A stretch of 64,000 nucleotides of DNA, from NCBI RefSeq assembly GCF_003815655.1, contig NZ_CP033917.1:496001-560000 (forward strand), read 5' to 3'. The DNA is from Chryseobacterium sp. G0201 (GTDB taxonomy: Bacteria; Bacteroidota; Bacteroidia; Flavobacteriales; Weeksellaceae). The notes under the pieces were generated by a model. The model did no database searches, was not told the DNA's origin, and saw only the letters and a program-made list of their open reading frames with translations. The position numbers were made by a program, and so were the translations under genes. Below, piece by piece: positions 33,495 to 42,584 of the stretch; position 1 is the stretch's first letter; every line of letters begins with the position of its first letter.

Positions 33495-35243
33495 TTATTT
33501 TCGGGTACGTTTTGGTTTTTTAGCTTCTTCTTTTGCTTTTTCTTTATCTATGGCTTCTTGAGCTTTATCATAAAGTGAACTTTCAGCTTCGTACTTTATT
33601 TCTTCATTATTTGGTGTGTCTACCAATATGTCCTGCCATTTGTTGATACGGTCCTTGGTATTCCAGTTAAAGTCCGGAAATTTCCTTTTGGAAGGCTCAA
33701 TTTTACTCATTGGATAAGTATCTGAAGTCGCTCCGATATTACAGGAAACGATCTGCATCACTTTTTCTTCAAATAGAGCATCAATAATTCCGCAAGAAGT
33801 AAGGGAGATCCCAATTCTTTCTGGTTGTTTTGTAGTTTGATCAACATCATCAGCGTAACTTATTGCCTGTGCATTTCCTATTACCGTAGCTTCTTTAATA
33901 TCATTATTCTGATAGTGAACTGTCATGAATCTACCTTTCACCTGATTAAATTCATCTTTCAAATTTAATGAATCAACTTTGCTGATCGCAAATGCATTTC
34001 CGATAACTTTTAGAGAATCAATATTTTCATTTTCAGTATTGAAATAGGCTTCAATTTTATCTCCGGTTACTTGTTTTATTCCACTCCACAGAATTGGCTT
34101 TGTGTACATGTGCATAATGCCATCAGTTTCGTTGAAGGCAATAGAATCTGCTCTTCCCTGCGCGTTAGATTTATAAAATCTTCCTTTTCTGAAAGCCCGC
34201 AAGAAGCTTTTTTTCTTTTTAATATCTGCAGAATCCGGTCTCTGGAAAGAAATAATCTTCTCTGCAGCAAAATACATTGAATCTTTTTCAAAAGCTTTTA
34301 CTGCATAAGGATTTTTGGTCATCATCGCAGAATCTTTCTTTTCAAAAATCTCTCCGTAACCGCCTTTTATCCATCTTCTTTCTTTGGGATCGTCTAAAGT
34401 TACATTTCCGGTTGCTTTTCCGAAACCTGTAAGCTGGTTGAAATACATATCGTCACCTGTCAAGATCTTATCATTATAAAAAATCTTAGAATTTTTATTT
34501 AGAAAAGCTTCTTTCGTGTTCATTCTGTAAGTACCCCTTTCGGTATAAACTCTATTTTTGGGATTTGCACGATTGGTAATTGTGGTTGGCCCGAAGAACT
34601 CAGCAACTTTAGTAACCTGATTTTGTTTGATATTATCGCCATCAATGATATAATCAGGGCTGTCAATTTTCACATTACCCACAAAATCTATCAGTTTTGT
34701 ATCCAAAAAATAGGTTGCAGATTTTGTATACATCGTATTCTGAGCATCAGAAATGGTACCTCCTGTATTAAAATAAGCCTGATTGGCCATCTTATCATAG
34801 TACAGAGTTTCTGTTTTAATGGTCTGCTTTGGGTCGGTGAGAATTACATTTTTTCTTGCAACCCCTTTTTGAGTGTTTCCATCATACTCCATCTCGCCTG
34901 CAGTAATTACAGAACCATCCGGGTTTTGAAGTCTAGCATTACCTATTGCTTTTACAAAATTTTCTTCATCGTATAAAATCACTTCATCAGCAGTAAGGAT
35001 AGAACCTTGATGTTCTAATTTCACATTACCCTTCATGTAACGGTTTCCTTCATACATTTTAGGATCCTTAATAATTTCATCGGCATTGATGATCTTTACC
35101 TTATCTTCAGGCTTTGCTTGCTGAACTTTTTGTGGGTTTTTGATTGGATTTTGTAAATACGGATCTCTTTGCGCAGGTTTTTGTTTGTCTTGCGCAAAAG
35201 TAATCGTTGAAATAAAAACTAATAGAAAAAAAATCAGTCTCAT
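33495..35243 (-). CDS. OstA/LptA-like LPS transport protein
   Basis: The 582-residue protein has a signal peptide (MRLIFFLLVFISTITFA, then Q) and several OstA/LptA-type beta-jelly-roll repeats, for example NRYMKGNVKLEHQGSILTAD then AIGNARLQNPDGSVITAGEM. Such proteins bridge the periplasm to carry lipopolysaccharide to the outer membrane. At 582 residues it is far longer than E. coli LptA (about 185). This larger architecture is usual in Bacteroidota. The C-terminus is Lys/Glu-rich. It is 3 bases after the fur-like gene and co-transcribed with it. Confidence 0.88.
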   Translation of the reverse strand: MRLIFFLLVFISTITFAQDKQKPAQRDPYLQNPIKNPQKVQQAKPEDKVKIINADEIIKDPKMYEGNRYMKGNVKLEHQGSILTADEVILYDEENFVKAIGNARLQNPDGSVITAGEMEYDGNTQKGVARKNVILTDPKQTIKTETLYYDKMANQAYFNTGGTISDAQNTMYTKSATYFLDTKLIDFVGNVKIDSPDYIIDGDNIKQNQVTKVAEFFGPTTITNRANPKNRVYTERGTYRMNTKEAFLNKNSKIFYNDKILTGDDMYFNQLTGFGKATGNVTLDDPKERRWIKGGYGEIFEKKDSAMMTKNPYAVKAFEKDSMYFAAEKIISFQRPDSADIKKKKSFLRAFRKGRFYKSNAQGRADSIAFNETDGIMHMYTKPILWSGIKQVTGDKIEAYFNTENENIDSLKVIGNAFAISKVDSLNLKDEFNQVKGRFMTVHYQNNDIKEATVIGNAQAISYADDVDQTTKQPERIGISLTSCGIIDALFEEKVMQIVSCNIGATSDTYPMSKIEPSKRKFPDFNWNTKDRINKWQDILVDTPNNEEIKYEAESSLYDKAQEAIDKEKAKEEAKKPKRTRK

Positions 35244-35246
35244 TGA

Positions 35247-35720
35247 TTAATCATTCTTGGTGCCATAAAAATATAGCGAATGAGAATCAATTTTTACGCC
35301 AAATGCTCCTTCAATTGCTTCTTTGATACCTTGAATCCTTGGATCACAAAACTCTATGATCTCCTCTATTTCTTTGTCTGAGTCTTTTTTGTAGATCACC
35401 AAATGGTCATGCTGCTTATCAAAATAAGACTTTTCGTAAGAAGAAGAGGTCAATGTTTTTTCTCCAAACTGATGTTTACGGATTAATCCTGCATCAAGGA
35501 AAATCTCAATTGTATTGTAAATTGTGGCTTTAGAAACATGATATTTCTTCTGCATCATGAGAAGATACAGATCATCTACATTGAAGTGATGATCCATATT
35601 ATAAATCTCTTCTAATATTGTATATCGTTCAGGTGTATTTCTGAAACCCTTTTCTAATAAGTAGTTTCTTAAAACATCTTTTATTAAGGCAATATTTTTT
35701 TCTTTCTGTAAAGTATCCAT
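35247..35720 (-). CDS. Fur family transcriptional regulator
   Basis: The 157-residue metal- or peroxide-sensing repressor has an N-terminal winged helix (FRNTPERYTILEEIYNMDHH, then YHVSKATIYNTIEIFLDAGL). The C-terminal dimerisation domain has HDHLVIYKKD and IEFCDPRIQGIK. The CxxC structural zinc pairs of many Fur proteins are absent; only one Cys is seen. Whether it senses iron, zinc or peroxide is open. A -7 box lies 16 bases upstream of the start. Confidence 0.92.
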   Translation of the reverse strand: MDTLQKEKNIALIKDVLRNYLLEKGFRNTPERYTILEEIYNMDHHFNVDDLYLLMMQKKYHVSKATIYNTIEIFLDAGLIRKHQFGEKTLTSSSYEKSYFDKQHDHLVIYKKDSDKEIEEIIEFCDPRIQGIKEAIEGAFGVKIDSHSLYFYGTKND

Positions 35721-35735
35721 TAAAAAAATTATCTA

Positions 35736-35743
35736 CAAATTTA
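35736..35743 (-). promoter_or_regulatory. -7 promoter box of the fur-like gene
   Basis: TAAATTTG on the minus strand, 16 bases before the ATG at 35720. It should drive the fur-ostA pair. Confidence 0.55.
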
Positions 35744-35788
35744 TCGATTTTTATTTAAATAAATATCAGACTATTCTGTTAAAGGATC

Positions 35789-37783
35789 TTAACTGTTATG
35801 TCTTAAAAATTCAGCCTGCTCAATTTTATTGTCATAAACTGTTAGTTCAGTAATAGGAGCAGACTCTACAACCACGTTGTGAGAGGTAACACCCCAAGAT
35901 TTGAAATCGTCACTCCCAATATATTTCACAAAGTTGTAAATATTAAGAGTAATTTTCTGTTTAACTGTTAAAAGTATATCGTTGATATAGGTATTGTCTA
36001 TTACTACGTATTTCAGATCCGGCGGGATGTTATGAGCTCTAAGAGAAGGGTGACTGCTTTTTGAAGGAATCGTTCCATCTGCCATCAGATCTTTTAAAAC
36101 CATACTGAAATAATCATTAATCCTTCTGTCTACCTTAAATCCTAAAAGAAAATTGATTTTGTAAACCGTCCCTGGTAAAATTTCATCAACCGTATATTTA
36201 AATGTAAATGGATCTTCCTGATTTACAATACTTAAAATAAAATAATGATCTGCTCTTTTCGGCTGTTTTTTGATGATAGAATAGATAATTTTTGATTCTA
36301 CCTCATCATTTCTTTTAGCTCTGCTCAGATAAGCAAGGTTGGTAGCATATTTAGGGATCGTTTCGTCCAGCTTCATATCTTTAATGATAGAAACATAGCT
36401 GTCTATTTTCACAAAATTGATGAACTTGGTTTTAATTAATCTTCCGTTATACCAAGCGTACATACAAATTCCGATGAATCCTGCCAAGATAACCGTAATC
36501 CAACCTCCTTCGAAGAATTTGATGATATTGGCACTAAAGAATCCTAATTCGATCGACATATAAACCAAAGCAAAAACAAGGATCAACCCTTTATTTATTC
36601 TATGTTTCAGTAGCCAGAACATTAATAAAATGGTCGTCATCAACATCGTTACCGTAATAGAAAGGCCATAAGCAGCTTCCATCTTGCCCGATTCTCTAAA
36701 GTGAAGTACTACAATGACACATAGAATAAGAAGTCCCCAATTGATTCTTGGGATATACATTTGTCCTTTAACTCCGGAAGGATAATCAATTTTTTGATTA
36801 GGCCATAAATTAAGAGACATTGCTTCAGAAAAGATTGTAAAAGAACCGGTAATTAACGCCTGACTTGCAATAATTGCTGCTGCGGTCGCTAAAATTACTC
36901 CCGGAACAATCATCCACTCCTCCATAATTCCAAAGAACGGGTTTATTACGGAGAAACCTGGTTTTCCATAATTAGCTAAAAGCCAAGCTCCCTGCCCCAA
37001 ATAGTTTAAAATAAGCATAATCTTAACGAAAGCCCAGCTCACTCTGATATTCTTAGCACCACAATGTCCTAAATCTGAATAAAGAGCTTCTGCCCCAGTT
37101 GTACAAAGGAAAACAGCACCAAGAATAACAATGGCACTCGGAGAATTTGCGATAAGCTTGTAAGCGTAATATGGATTGAAAGATCTTAAAATTTCAAAAT
37201 TTTCAGTTAAATGTGATAATCCTAAACCTCCCAATACCAAAAACCAGATAACCATTACAGGTCCAAAAAATTTTCCGATAAGGCTTGTTCCAAATTGCTG
37301 TACTACAAAGATTAAAATAAGAATACCAATGGTAATCGTAACAACAGGTGTATGAGGATTGTAAATTTCAAGACCTTCAATCGCCGACATTACGGTAAGC
37401 GAAGGCGTAATCACTCCATCAGCAACCAATGCGGCAGCCCCAACAATTGCTACGAGATAGAGCCAGCCTTTTTTAAGATTTTTAACTAATGAAAATAAAG
37501 CCAAAATCCCTCCTTCACCTTTATTATCTGCCCTCAAGGCAATGATAACATACTTTACGGTCGTCTGAAGAGTAAGGGTCCAGATGATACAAGAAAGCGC
37601 TCCTTCTATGTATTCATTGAAAGGCATAGTGCTACTTGCACCTCTTGCATTCACAATTGCTTTCATTACGTAAAGCGGTGATGTTCCAATATCTCCGAAA
37701 ACAATTCCTAAAGAAACTAGAACTCCAAAAAAAGAAAGTTTTTTAATGTCAAAATGATGACCACCTTCTGTAACTTCTGCCAT
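35789..37783 (-). CDS. kup: KUP family potassium uptake protein
   Basis: The 664-residue inner-membrane potassium transporter has about 12 hydrophobic segments within residues 15-450 and a C-terminal cytoplasmic domain. Family hallmarks are FGDIGTSPLYVMKAI near residue 29, GEGGILALFSLV near 94, and ADGVITPSLTVMSA near 125. It has its own promoter and forms a single-gene unit. Confidence 0.95.
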   Translation of the reverse strand: MAEVTEGGHHFDIKKLSFFGVLVSLGIVFGDIGTSPLYVMKAIVNARGASSTMPFNEYIEGALSCIIWTLTLQTTVKYVIIALRADNKGEGGILALFSLVKNLKKGWLYLVAIVGAAALVADGVITPSLTVMSAIEGLEIYNPHTPVVTITIGILILIFVVQQFGTSLIGKFFGPVMVIWFLVLGGLGLSHLTENFEILRSFNPYYAYKLIANSPSAIVILGAVFLCTTGAEALYSDLGHCGAKNIRVSWAFVKIMLILNYLGQGAWLLANYGKPGFSVINPFFGIMEEWMIVPGVILATAAAIIASQALITGSFTIFSEAMSLNLWPNQKIDYPSGVKGQMYIPRINWGLLILCVIVVLHFRESGKMEAAYGLSITVTMLMTTILLMFWLLKHRINKGLILVFALVYMSIELGFFSANIIKFFEGGWITVILAGFIGICMYAWYNGRLIKTKFINFVKIDSYVSIIKDMKLDETIPKYATNLAYLSRAKRNDEVESKIIYSIIKKQPKRADHYFILSIVNQEDPFTFKYTVDEILPGTVYKINFLLGFKVDRRINDYFSMVLKDLMADGTIPSKSSHPSLRAHNIPPDLKYVVIDNTYINDILLTVKQKITLNIYNFVKYIGSDDFKSWGVTSHNVVVESAPITELTVYDNKIEQAEFLRHNS

Positions 37784-37807
37784 ATCAGCTTATTTATTTT
37801 AAGTGCG

Positions 37808-37815
37808 CAAATTTA
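37808..37815 (-). promoter_or_regulatory. -7 promoter box of kup
   Basis: TAAATTTG on the minus strand, 25 bases before the ATG at 37783. Confidence 0.5.
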
Positions 37816-37863
37816 TACTAAATTTATGACCTTAAGCACATTTCTTCATGCATAGAATAAATG

Positions 37864-37890
37864 AAAAAGCTCCCTTTCGGAAGCTTTTTT
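37864..37890 (-). terminator. Terminator of pdhB
   Basis: AAAAAGCT/AGCTTTTTT stem with 10-base loop, 10 bases after the stop codon. Confidence 0.75.
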
Positions 37891-37899
37891 CTATTATAT

Positions 37900-38880
37900 C
37901 TATTTAACGTACATCGCATTTTTGATTTCCTCTTTTACTTTTTCAAGCTTAGGGAACCATTCTGCAAATAATGCAGCTGAGTACGGAGCAGGTGCATCAG
38001 GAGTAGTAATTCTCTTGATTGGAGCATCCAAATAATCAAATGCTTTCTGCTGTACCATATAGGTAATCTCAGAAGAAATAGACGCAAACGGCCAAGCTTC
38101 TTCTAAAATAACTAATCTATTTGTTTTCTTTACAGACGTTAGGATTGTATCAAAGTCTAAAGGACGAACTGTTCTAAGGTCAATAACCTCAACAGAAATT
38201 CCTTCTTTCGCCATATCTTCAGCAGCCTGAATAGCCAACTTCATAATCTTCCCGAAAGAAACTAAAGTTACATCTGTACCTTCTCTTTTGATATCTGCTT
38301 TTCCGATTGGTAAATAGTATTCCTCTTCAGGAATTTCCATTTTATCACCATACATCTGCTCAGATTCCATGAAAATGATAGGGTCATTATCCTGAATAGC
38401 TGTTTTCAACAATCCTTTAGCATCGTAAGGGTTTGAAGGAACGACTACTTTAAGACCAGGAACGTTTGCGAACCAGTTTTCGAAAGCCTGAGAGTGAGTT
38501 GCACCCAACTGACCTGCCGAAGCAGTAGGACCTCTGAAAACGATTGGACAGTTCCACTGACCACCACTCATCTGACGGATCTTCGCCGCGTTATTGATAA
38601 TCTGATCAATACCTACCAATGAGAAATTGAACGTCATATACTCAACAATTGGTCTGTTCCCATTCATTGCAGCACCTACGGCAATCCCTGTAAAACCAAG
38701 CTCAGCGATTGGTGTATCGATTACTCTCTTAGGACCAAATTCATCCAACATTCCTTTTGAAGCCTTATACGCACCATTGTATTCTGCAACTTCCTCCCCC
38801 ATTAAAAAGATGGATTCGTCTTTACGCATTTCCTCGCTCATTGCTTGCGCAATTACCTCACGAAAAGTATATTCTGCCAT
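37900..38880 (-). CDS. pdhB: Pyruvate dehydrogenase E1 component, beta subunit
   Basis: The 326-residue protein is the beta subunit of the E1 enzyme that, with E1 alpha and thiamine diphosphate, decarboxylates pyruvate to feed acetyl-CoA formation. Visible are the ThDP-linked MGEEVAEYNGAYKASKG segment, RVIDTPIAELGFTGIAVGAA, and the RGPTASAGQLGATHSQAFE loop. Neither E1 alpha nor E2 is next to it, so the complex is encoded at several loci. It could serve a branched-chain complex, but the motifs fit PdhB best. Confidence 0.9.
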   Translation of the reverse strand: MAEYTFREVIAQAMSEEMRKDESIFLMGEEVAEYNGAYKASKGMLDEFGPKRVIDTPIAELGFTGIAVGAAMNGNRPIVEYMTFNFSLVGIDQIINNAAKIRQMSGGQWNCPIVFRGPTASAGQLGATHSQAFENWFANVPGLKVVVPSNPYDAKGLLKTAIQDNDPIIFMESEQMYGDKMEIPEEEYYLPIGKADIKREGTDVTLVSFGKIMKLAIQAAEDMAKEGISVEVIDLRTVRPLDFDTILTSVKKTNRLVILEEAWPFASISSEITYMVQQKAFDYLDAPIKRITTPDAPAPYSAALFAEWFPKLEKVKEEIKNAMYVK

Positions 38881-38903
38881 ATTTATTTGAAAAATTTAGA
38901 CTA

Positions 38904-38911
38904 CAAAAATA
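38904..38911 (-). promoter_or_regulatory. -7 promoter box of pdhB
   Basis: TATTTTTG on the minus strand, with TTG 23 bases upstream (38937-38935). Confidence 0.55.
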
Positions 38912-38935
38912 GTGTTTTTTTATTATTAACATAAC

Positions 38936-38968
38936 AAAAACGACATCTCATTGAATGAAATATCGCTT
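38936..38968 (-). terminator. Terminator-like hairpin upstream of the pdhB promoter
   Basis: CGACATcTCATT/AATGAaATaTCG forms an interrupted hairpin with a T-run on the minus strand. It closely resembles the hairpin at 39110-39147. Confidence 0.5.
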
Positions 38969-38986
38969 TATTAATTTTATTTTAAC

Positions 38987-39094
38987 CTAGTTTTCTTCTA
39001 CTTTGCTTAATTCTTTGTAATTTTTCTTGAGATCAAAGAGTATTAAGCAATATGTCAATTTATATATCATGAATAAAAATTTATCACTATTCAT
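38987..39094 (-). CDS. Possible 35-residue small protein between two terminators
   Basis: ATG to TAG reads MNSDKFLFMIYKLTYCLILF then DLKKNYKELSKVEEN, a hydrophobic half followed by a charged half. It lies between two similar terminator-like hairpins. No separate promoter could be identified in the 16 bases after the upstream hairpin, so it would need read-through. Weak call. Confidence 0.25.
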   Translation of the reverse strand: MNSDKFLFMIYKLTYCLILFDLKKNYKELSKVEEN

Positions 39095-39109
39095 GGCGAA
39101 CTCTTAAAA

Positions 39110-39147
39110 AATAAAAACGACATTCCAATAATGAAATGCCGTTTTAT
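39110..39147 (-). terminator. Terminator of the DUF2147 gene
   Basis: AAAACGACATT/AATGcCGTTTT hairpin with T on the minus strand, 18 bases after the stop codon. Confidence 0.75.
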
Positions 39148-39164
39148 AATTTATTTAAACTTGA

Positions 39165-39581
39165 TTAATTAACTTTCTGCCAAGTCTGAGTTCTGCCCAT
39201 TAAAGATATTCCTACATATCCTCTCACATTCAGTTTATCTCCGCTTTTTGTGATGGTACACTTGTAAGTTTTCCCTGTTTTTGGATCTGTAATTGTTCCT
39301 CCTGTGAATTCATCTCCGTCTTTTTTCAAACCTCTGATGATTTCCAAACCTAAAATTGGTTTATTTTTTCTGTCATCCTTACACTCAGTACAGTTTGGAT
39401 TTGCCGGCTTTATCAACAATTGAGAAACCTTTCCGTAATATTGATCTCCTTTTTTATAGATCTCTACAATAGATTTCGCTTGTTTTGTTTCGTCGTCTAT
39501 TGTTTTCCATTTACCTTCAATTTGAGCAAAAGATAAAACGCCAAATAGAGAAAATGCCAATGTTAATAATAATTTTTTCAT
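39165..39581 (-). CDS. DUF2147 secreted protein
   Basis: The 138-residue protein has a signal peptide (MKKLLLTLAFSLFGVLSFA, then Q) and one DUF2147 domain, a lipocalin-like small beta-barrel: IEGKWKTIDDETKQAKSIVE, then KDGDEFTGGTITDPKTGKTY, and GISLMGRTQTWQK at the end. Two Cys in PNCTECKDD may form a disulfide. The ligand is unknown; members are exported. Single-gene unit. Confidence 0.88.
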   Translation of the reverse strand: MKKLLLTLAFSLFGVLSFAQIEGKWKTIDDETKQAKSIVEIYKKGDQYYGKVSQLLIKPANPNCTECKDDRKNKPILGLEIIRGLKKDGDEFTGGTITDPKTGKTYKCTITKSGDKLNVRGYVGISLMGRTQTWQKVN

Positions 39582-39732
39582 ATTTCTTATAGTTTTAATT
39601 CAAATAAAATATTTCTGTTGTCTATTCATTGCTAAAAATATAAATTAATTTTAAACAAACAAAAACTTTTATTATCCTTGGCATATATAACAATAGATGT
39701 ACCAATTTTCAGAATTAAACACAGGTTAAACG

Positions 39733-41664
39733 CTAATACAGTTTTCTGTTAATCACCTTATCCATATAATCCTGATACCAAGCTTTGGCGATCTCCTGCC
39801 CTTTTTGTACTTCCGGATTACTTTTTAATTGATCCATAAGATTTTTTTCTAAGCCTAAATCTAATTTATCAAAGATTCCAACTACGTTTTTACCATCAAA
39901 ACGGTAAATATAATTCCCAATAATGAACTGCTCTACCCCTCCGTCTGAATTCGCAATGATTGCAGGATATTTTTTATCACTCACCAAACTTCTTCCCCAA
40001 CTTCTAATTCTTTTATTATAACCGATAAGATCAGCTAAAGTTGGATAAATATCAATCTGTTGCGCTTCTTCAGGATTTACACCTTTTAAATTGTATTCAG
40101 GATTTGGAGAATACAAAATAATAGGAACAGCGAAACGATTCATTGCTTTTTGATATTCCGGATAATAAATTTCGTTGGTATGATCTCCCGTGAAAACAAA
40201 AATAGTATTGTTATACCAAGGTTGTTTTTTAGCAGTCTCAAAATATTTTTTAATTGAATAATCAGTGTACTGCATAGGCTCATGCATCTGATTCGTTCCT
40301 TTTTTAAATTTCCCGTTATACTTTTCAGGAATTTTGAAAGGGTGATGAGAAGAAGCAGTAAAAACAGTTGCCATAAAAGGTTGTGTTTTTCCTACATTTT
40401 TAGCAAAATACTGCAAAAATGGTTCATCCCAAATTGCCCACATTCCGTCGAAATCTTCATCATGATTGTATTCTGTTTTTCCAAAATAATGTTTAAACCC
40501 AAGAATATTTCCAAAGCCTAAAAAACCCATTGAACCATTCGGAGCCCCGTGATAGAAAGAAGTATCGTAACCCAGATCATTACAAATTGAAACAATCGAC
40601 TGTATTTTTTGATTTGAATATGGCGAACTCGTAAAAGCATCCGTCAAACTCGGAATTCCTGCCAAAACACTGCTCATTCCGTGAATAGACTGTCTTCCGT
40701 TCGCAAAAGTATTAGGAAAAATCAAACTTTGACTCGCCAAACTATCGATAAACGGCGTGTAAGAAACGTAATCTTTTATTTTTGTATTTTGATTAAAAGC
40801 TCCGGAATATTCTCTACTGAAAGATTCAACAATAAAAATGACGATATTAGGTTTGTTTGCAACCTTTCTGTCATACATTTTATACGGCTGAATATTTTCA
40901 TCAATAAATTTTTCATCTACAAAATGAACTTCCTTAAAACTATTCGTATTTAATGTTCTAAAAAACGAAAAAGTACTGTTCAAAACAAGATTTCCCTGTG
41001 ACGGAATTTTCACAAAACGGTTCGCATCCACCAAATTGATTGGTCTTGTACTGTGTTTGAAGTCTCCACGGATTCCGCCAACGCACAAAACAGCCGTTAA
41101 ACAAAGCGTAACAACGGATAAAATAAAGTAAGGAACCAATTTTACAGGCTTACGTTCTTCAATTTTCACTTTTTTGTAAAGGAAAATCCAAAGCCACATC
41201 AAAACGATAAACCAAATTAATATAAAAGGATTTTGAATGATCGAAGCCGTAAAAACTTTAAAAATATTGGATTCGTGCTGCGCCACCTGAAATGCAGCCG
41301 ACGTTAATCTCGTCTGTGCGAATTTAAAGTAAACAAAATCACCAAAATTCATCGCATAAGCAATTCCGTTTGTTATAAAATATAGCCAGAAAAGTACTTT
41401 TTGATACACTTTCTTGGTATTGATGATAATCGGGACCAAACTTAACAGAATAAACAGTGCATTCACATATAAAATCGCCGTTGTATCAAACGCAATCCCA
41501 TGAAATGCCAGGCCGAAATAATCTGAAACAGAATCAACTTTTATCAGTTCTTTATTAAAGTACCAAAATAAAAATCTTGCAATCTGATAAAAAAAGTATG
41601 CTAAAAAAATCCGGTATAAAAGTACCAGAACTTCCTGTTTTCTAAATTCTTTAAAAAATTTCAT
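39733..41664 (-). CDS. LTA-synthase-like sulfatase-fold membrane enzyme
   Basis: The 643-residue protein has five N-terminal hydrophobic segments (about 10-200) and an extracytoplasmic alkaline-phosphatase/sulfatase domain from about residue 270. The first metal motif is NIVIFIVESFSREYSG. The nucleophile position is the Ser or Thr in NGRQSIHGMSSVLAG, where LtaS has Thr. The second metal site is FTGDHTNE, with His in YHGAPNGSMGF. Gram-negative members typically add phosphoethanolamine or phosphoglycerol groups to glycans or lipids. The acceptor here is unknown. Confidence 0.85.
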   Translation of the reverse strand: MKFFKEFRKQEVLVLLYRIFLAYFFYQIARFLFWYFNKELIKVDSVSDYFGLAFHGIAFDTTAILYVNALFILLSLVPIIINTKKVYQKVLFWLYFITNGIAYAMNFGDFVYFKFAQTRLTSAAFQVAQHESNIFKVFTASIIQNPFILIWFIVLMWLWIFLYKKVKIEERKPVKLVPYFILSVVTLCLTAVLCVGGIRGDFKHSTRPINLVDANRFVKIPSQGNLVLNSTFSFFRTLNTNSFKEVHFVDEKFIDENIQPYKMYDRKVANKPNIVIFIVESFSREYSGAFNQNTKIKDYVSYTPFIDSLASQSLIFPNTFANGRQSIHGMSSVLAGIPSLTDAFTSSPYSNQKIQSIVSICNDLGYDTSFYHGAPNGSMGFLGFGNILGFKHYFGKTEYNHDEDFDGMWAIWDEPFLQYFAKNVGKTQPFMATVFTASSHHPFKIPEKYNGKFKKGTNQMHEPMQYTDYSIKKYFETAKKQPWYNNTIFVFTGDHTNEIYYPEYQKAMNRFAVPIILYSPNPEYNLKGVNPEEAQQIDIYPTLADLIGYNKRIRSWGRSLVSDKKYPAIIANSDGGVEQFIIGNYIYRFDGKNVVGIFDKLDLGLEKNLMDQLKSNPEVQKGQEIAKAWYQDYMDKVINRKLY

Positions 41665-41685
41665 CCGGCAAATTTACCAAATTAA

Positions 41686-41744
41686 TGTAACAATTTAACA
41701 ATCTACCACTGCAACAATTACTAGTACATTGTTAAATTGTTACA
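41686..41744. repeat. 17-base perfect inverted repeat between divergent genes
   Basis: TGTAACAATTTAACAAT (41686-41702) and ATTGTTAAATTGTTACA (41728-41744) are exact inverse complements, separated by 25 bases. The right arm directly touches the -33 element of pssA. Confidence 0.9.
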
Positions 41745-41774
41745 TTGTTAAACTGATTTATTGTTTTAATTTTG
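41745..41774 (+). promoter_or_regulatory. Promoter of pssA (-33 and -7)
   Basis: TTG at 41745-41747, 19 bases, then TAATTTTG at 41767-41774, a full consensus promoter. Its end is 6 bases before the pssA ATG. Confidence 0.8.
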
Positions 41775-41779
41775 CGATT

Positions 41780-42493
41780 ATGAATTTCATTAAAAATAAT
41801 CTTGCCAATGCACTAACGCTGGCTAATCTATTTGCCGGTTGCGTGGGTGCCATTCATCTTATTTTAGGTGATTATCAGACGACTGCGATCTGCTTGATTC
41901 TTTCTTCAATATTCGATTTTTTTGACGGATTTGTTTCCAGAGCTTTAAAATCAAACTCAAATTTGGGACTTCAACTGGATTCTCTTGCCGATATGGTGAG
42001 CTTTGGGGTGATTCCCGGGTTAACGATGTATAAAGCATTACAGCCTTTCGGAACCGAATTATTAGGGCTTCATCTTCCTTTTGAGATCAAATATTTCGGA
42101 TTACTTGTTACGGTTTTCTCTTGTCTAAGACTGGCAATTTTCAATCTTGATGAAGAACAGCGATATTATTTTAAAGGATTAAATACACCAACCAATACCG
42201 TTTTACTTTTTGGTCTGTATTATGCATTTAAAGAAACCAATTATTTCAGTTTCCTTTTCGAAAATGAATTATTATTGATTCTCTTAACCATCCTTACTTC
42301 ATGGCTGCTGATCAGTCCGATAAAAATGATGGCGATGAAATTCAAATCAAAAAAGATTCAGGACAATTATGCTAAAATCGTATTAATCGTTGGCGGAATT
42401 GCCATTTTAGCGATATTTCAGATCGTCGGGATTCCGATGCTTGTAATTTATTATATCTTAGTATCATTAGTATTTCAAAAACAACTTAATTAG
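41780..42493 (+). CDS. pssA: CDP-diacylglycerol--serine O-phosphatidyltransferase
   Basis: The 237-residue membrane enzyme makes phosphatidylserine, the precursor of phosphatidylethanolamine. The catalytic signature is complete: DFFDGFVSRALKSNSNLGLQ then LDSLAD, matching D-x2-DG-x2-(A/S)R-x8-G-x3-D-x3-D. About seven hydrophobic segments are present. The start at 41780 (MNFIKNNLANALTLANLFAG) is the family N-terminus. An in-frame start at 41729 would overlap the inverted repeat and promoter. The mRNA is probably leaderless. Confidence 0.93.
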   Translation: MNFIKNNLANALTLANLFAGCVGAIHLILGDYQTTAICLILSSIFDFFDGFVSRALKSNSNLGLQLDSLADMVSFGVIPGLTMYKALQPFGTELLGLHLPFEIKYFGLLVTVFSCLRLAIFNLDEEQRYYFKGLNTPTNTVLLFGLYYAFKETNYFSFLFENELLLILLTILTSWLLISPIKMMAMKFKSKKIQDNYAKIVLIVGGIAILAIFQIVGIPMLVIYYILVSLVFQKQLN

Positions 42494-42499
42494 TTCTGA

Positions 42500-42580
42500 A
42501 TTATAAGTTAGTAGTGATAAGTTACATTCAACTATTTCGCTATCAACTCATAATTCATACTTTATAACTCATAACTTAAT
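42500..42580. repeat. Intergenic ATAAGTTA/TAACTCAT repeat
   Basis: The interval between pssA and the exonuclease gene holds TTATAAGTTAGTAGTGATAA and, further on, CATAATTCATACTTTATAAC with AACTCATAACTTAA. The right half is almost the same as 3945-3964 upstream of the sigma-factor gene. Confidence 0.6.
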
Positions 42581-42584
42581 AAAA

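Noticed and set aside
33370..33561. 63-residue plus-strand frame
   Set aside because: Phe/Lys-rich text from A/T runs that spans the terminator and end of the OstA-like gene.
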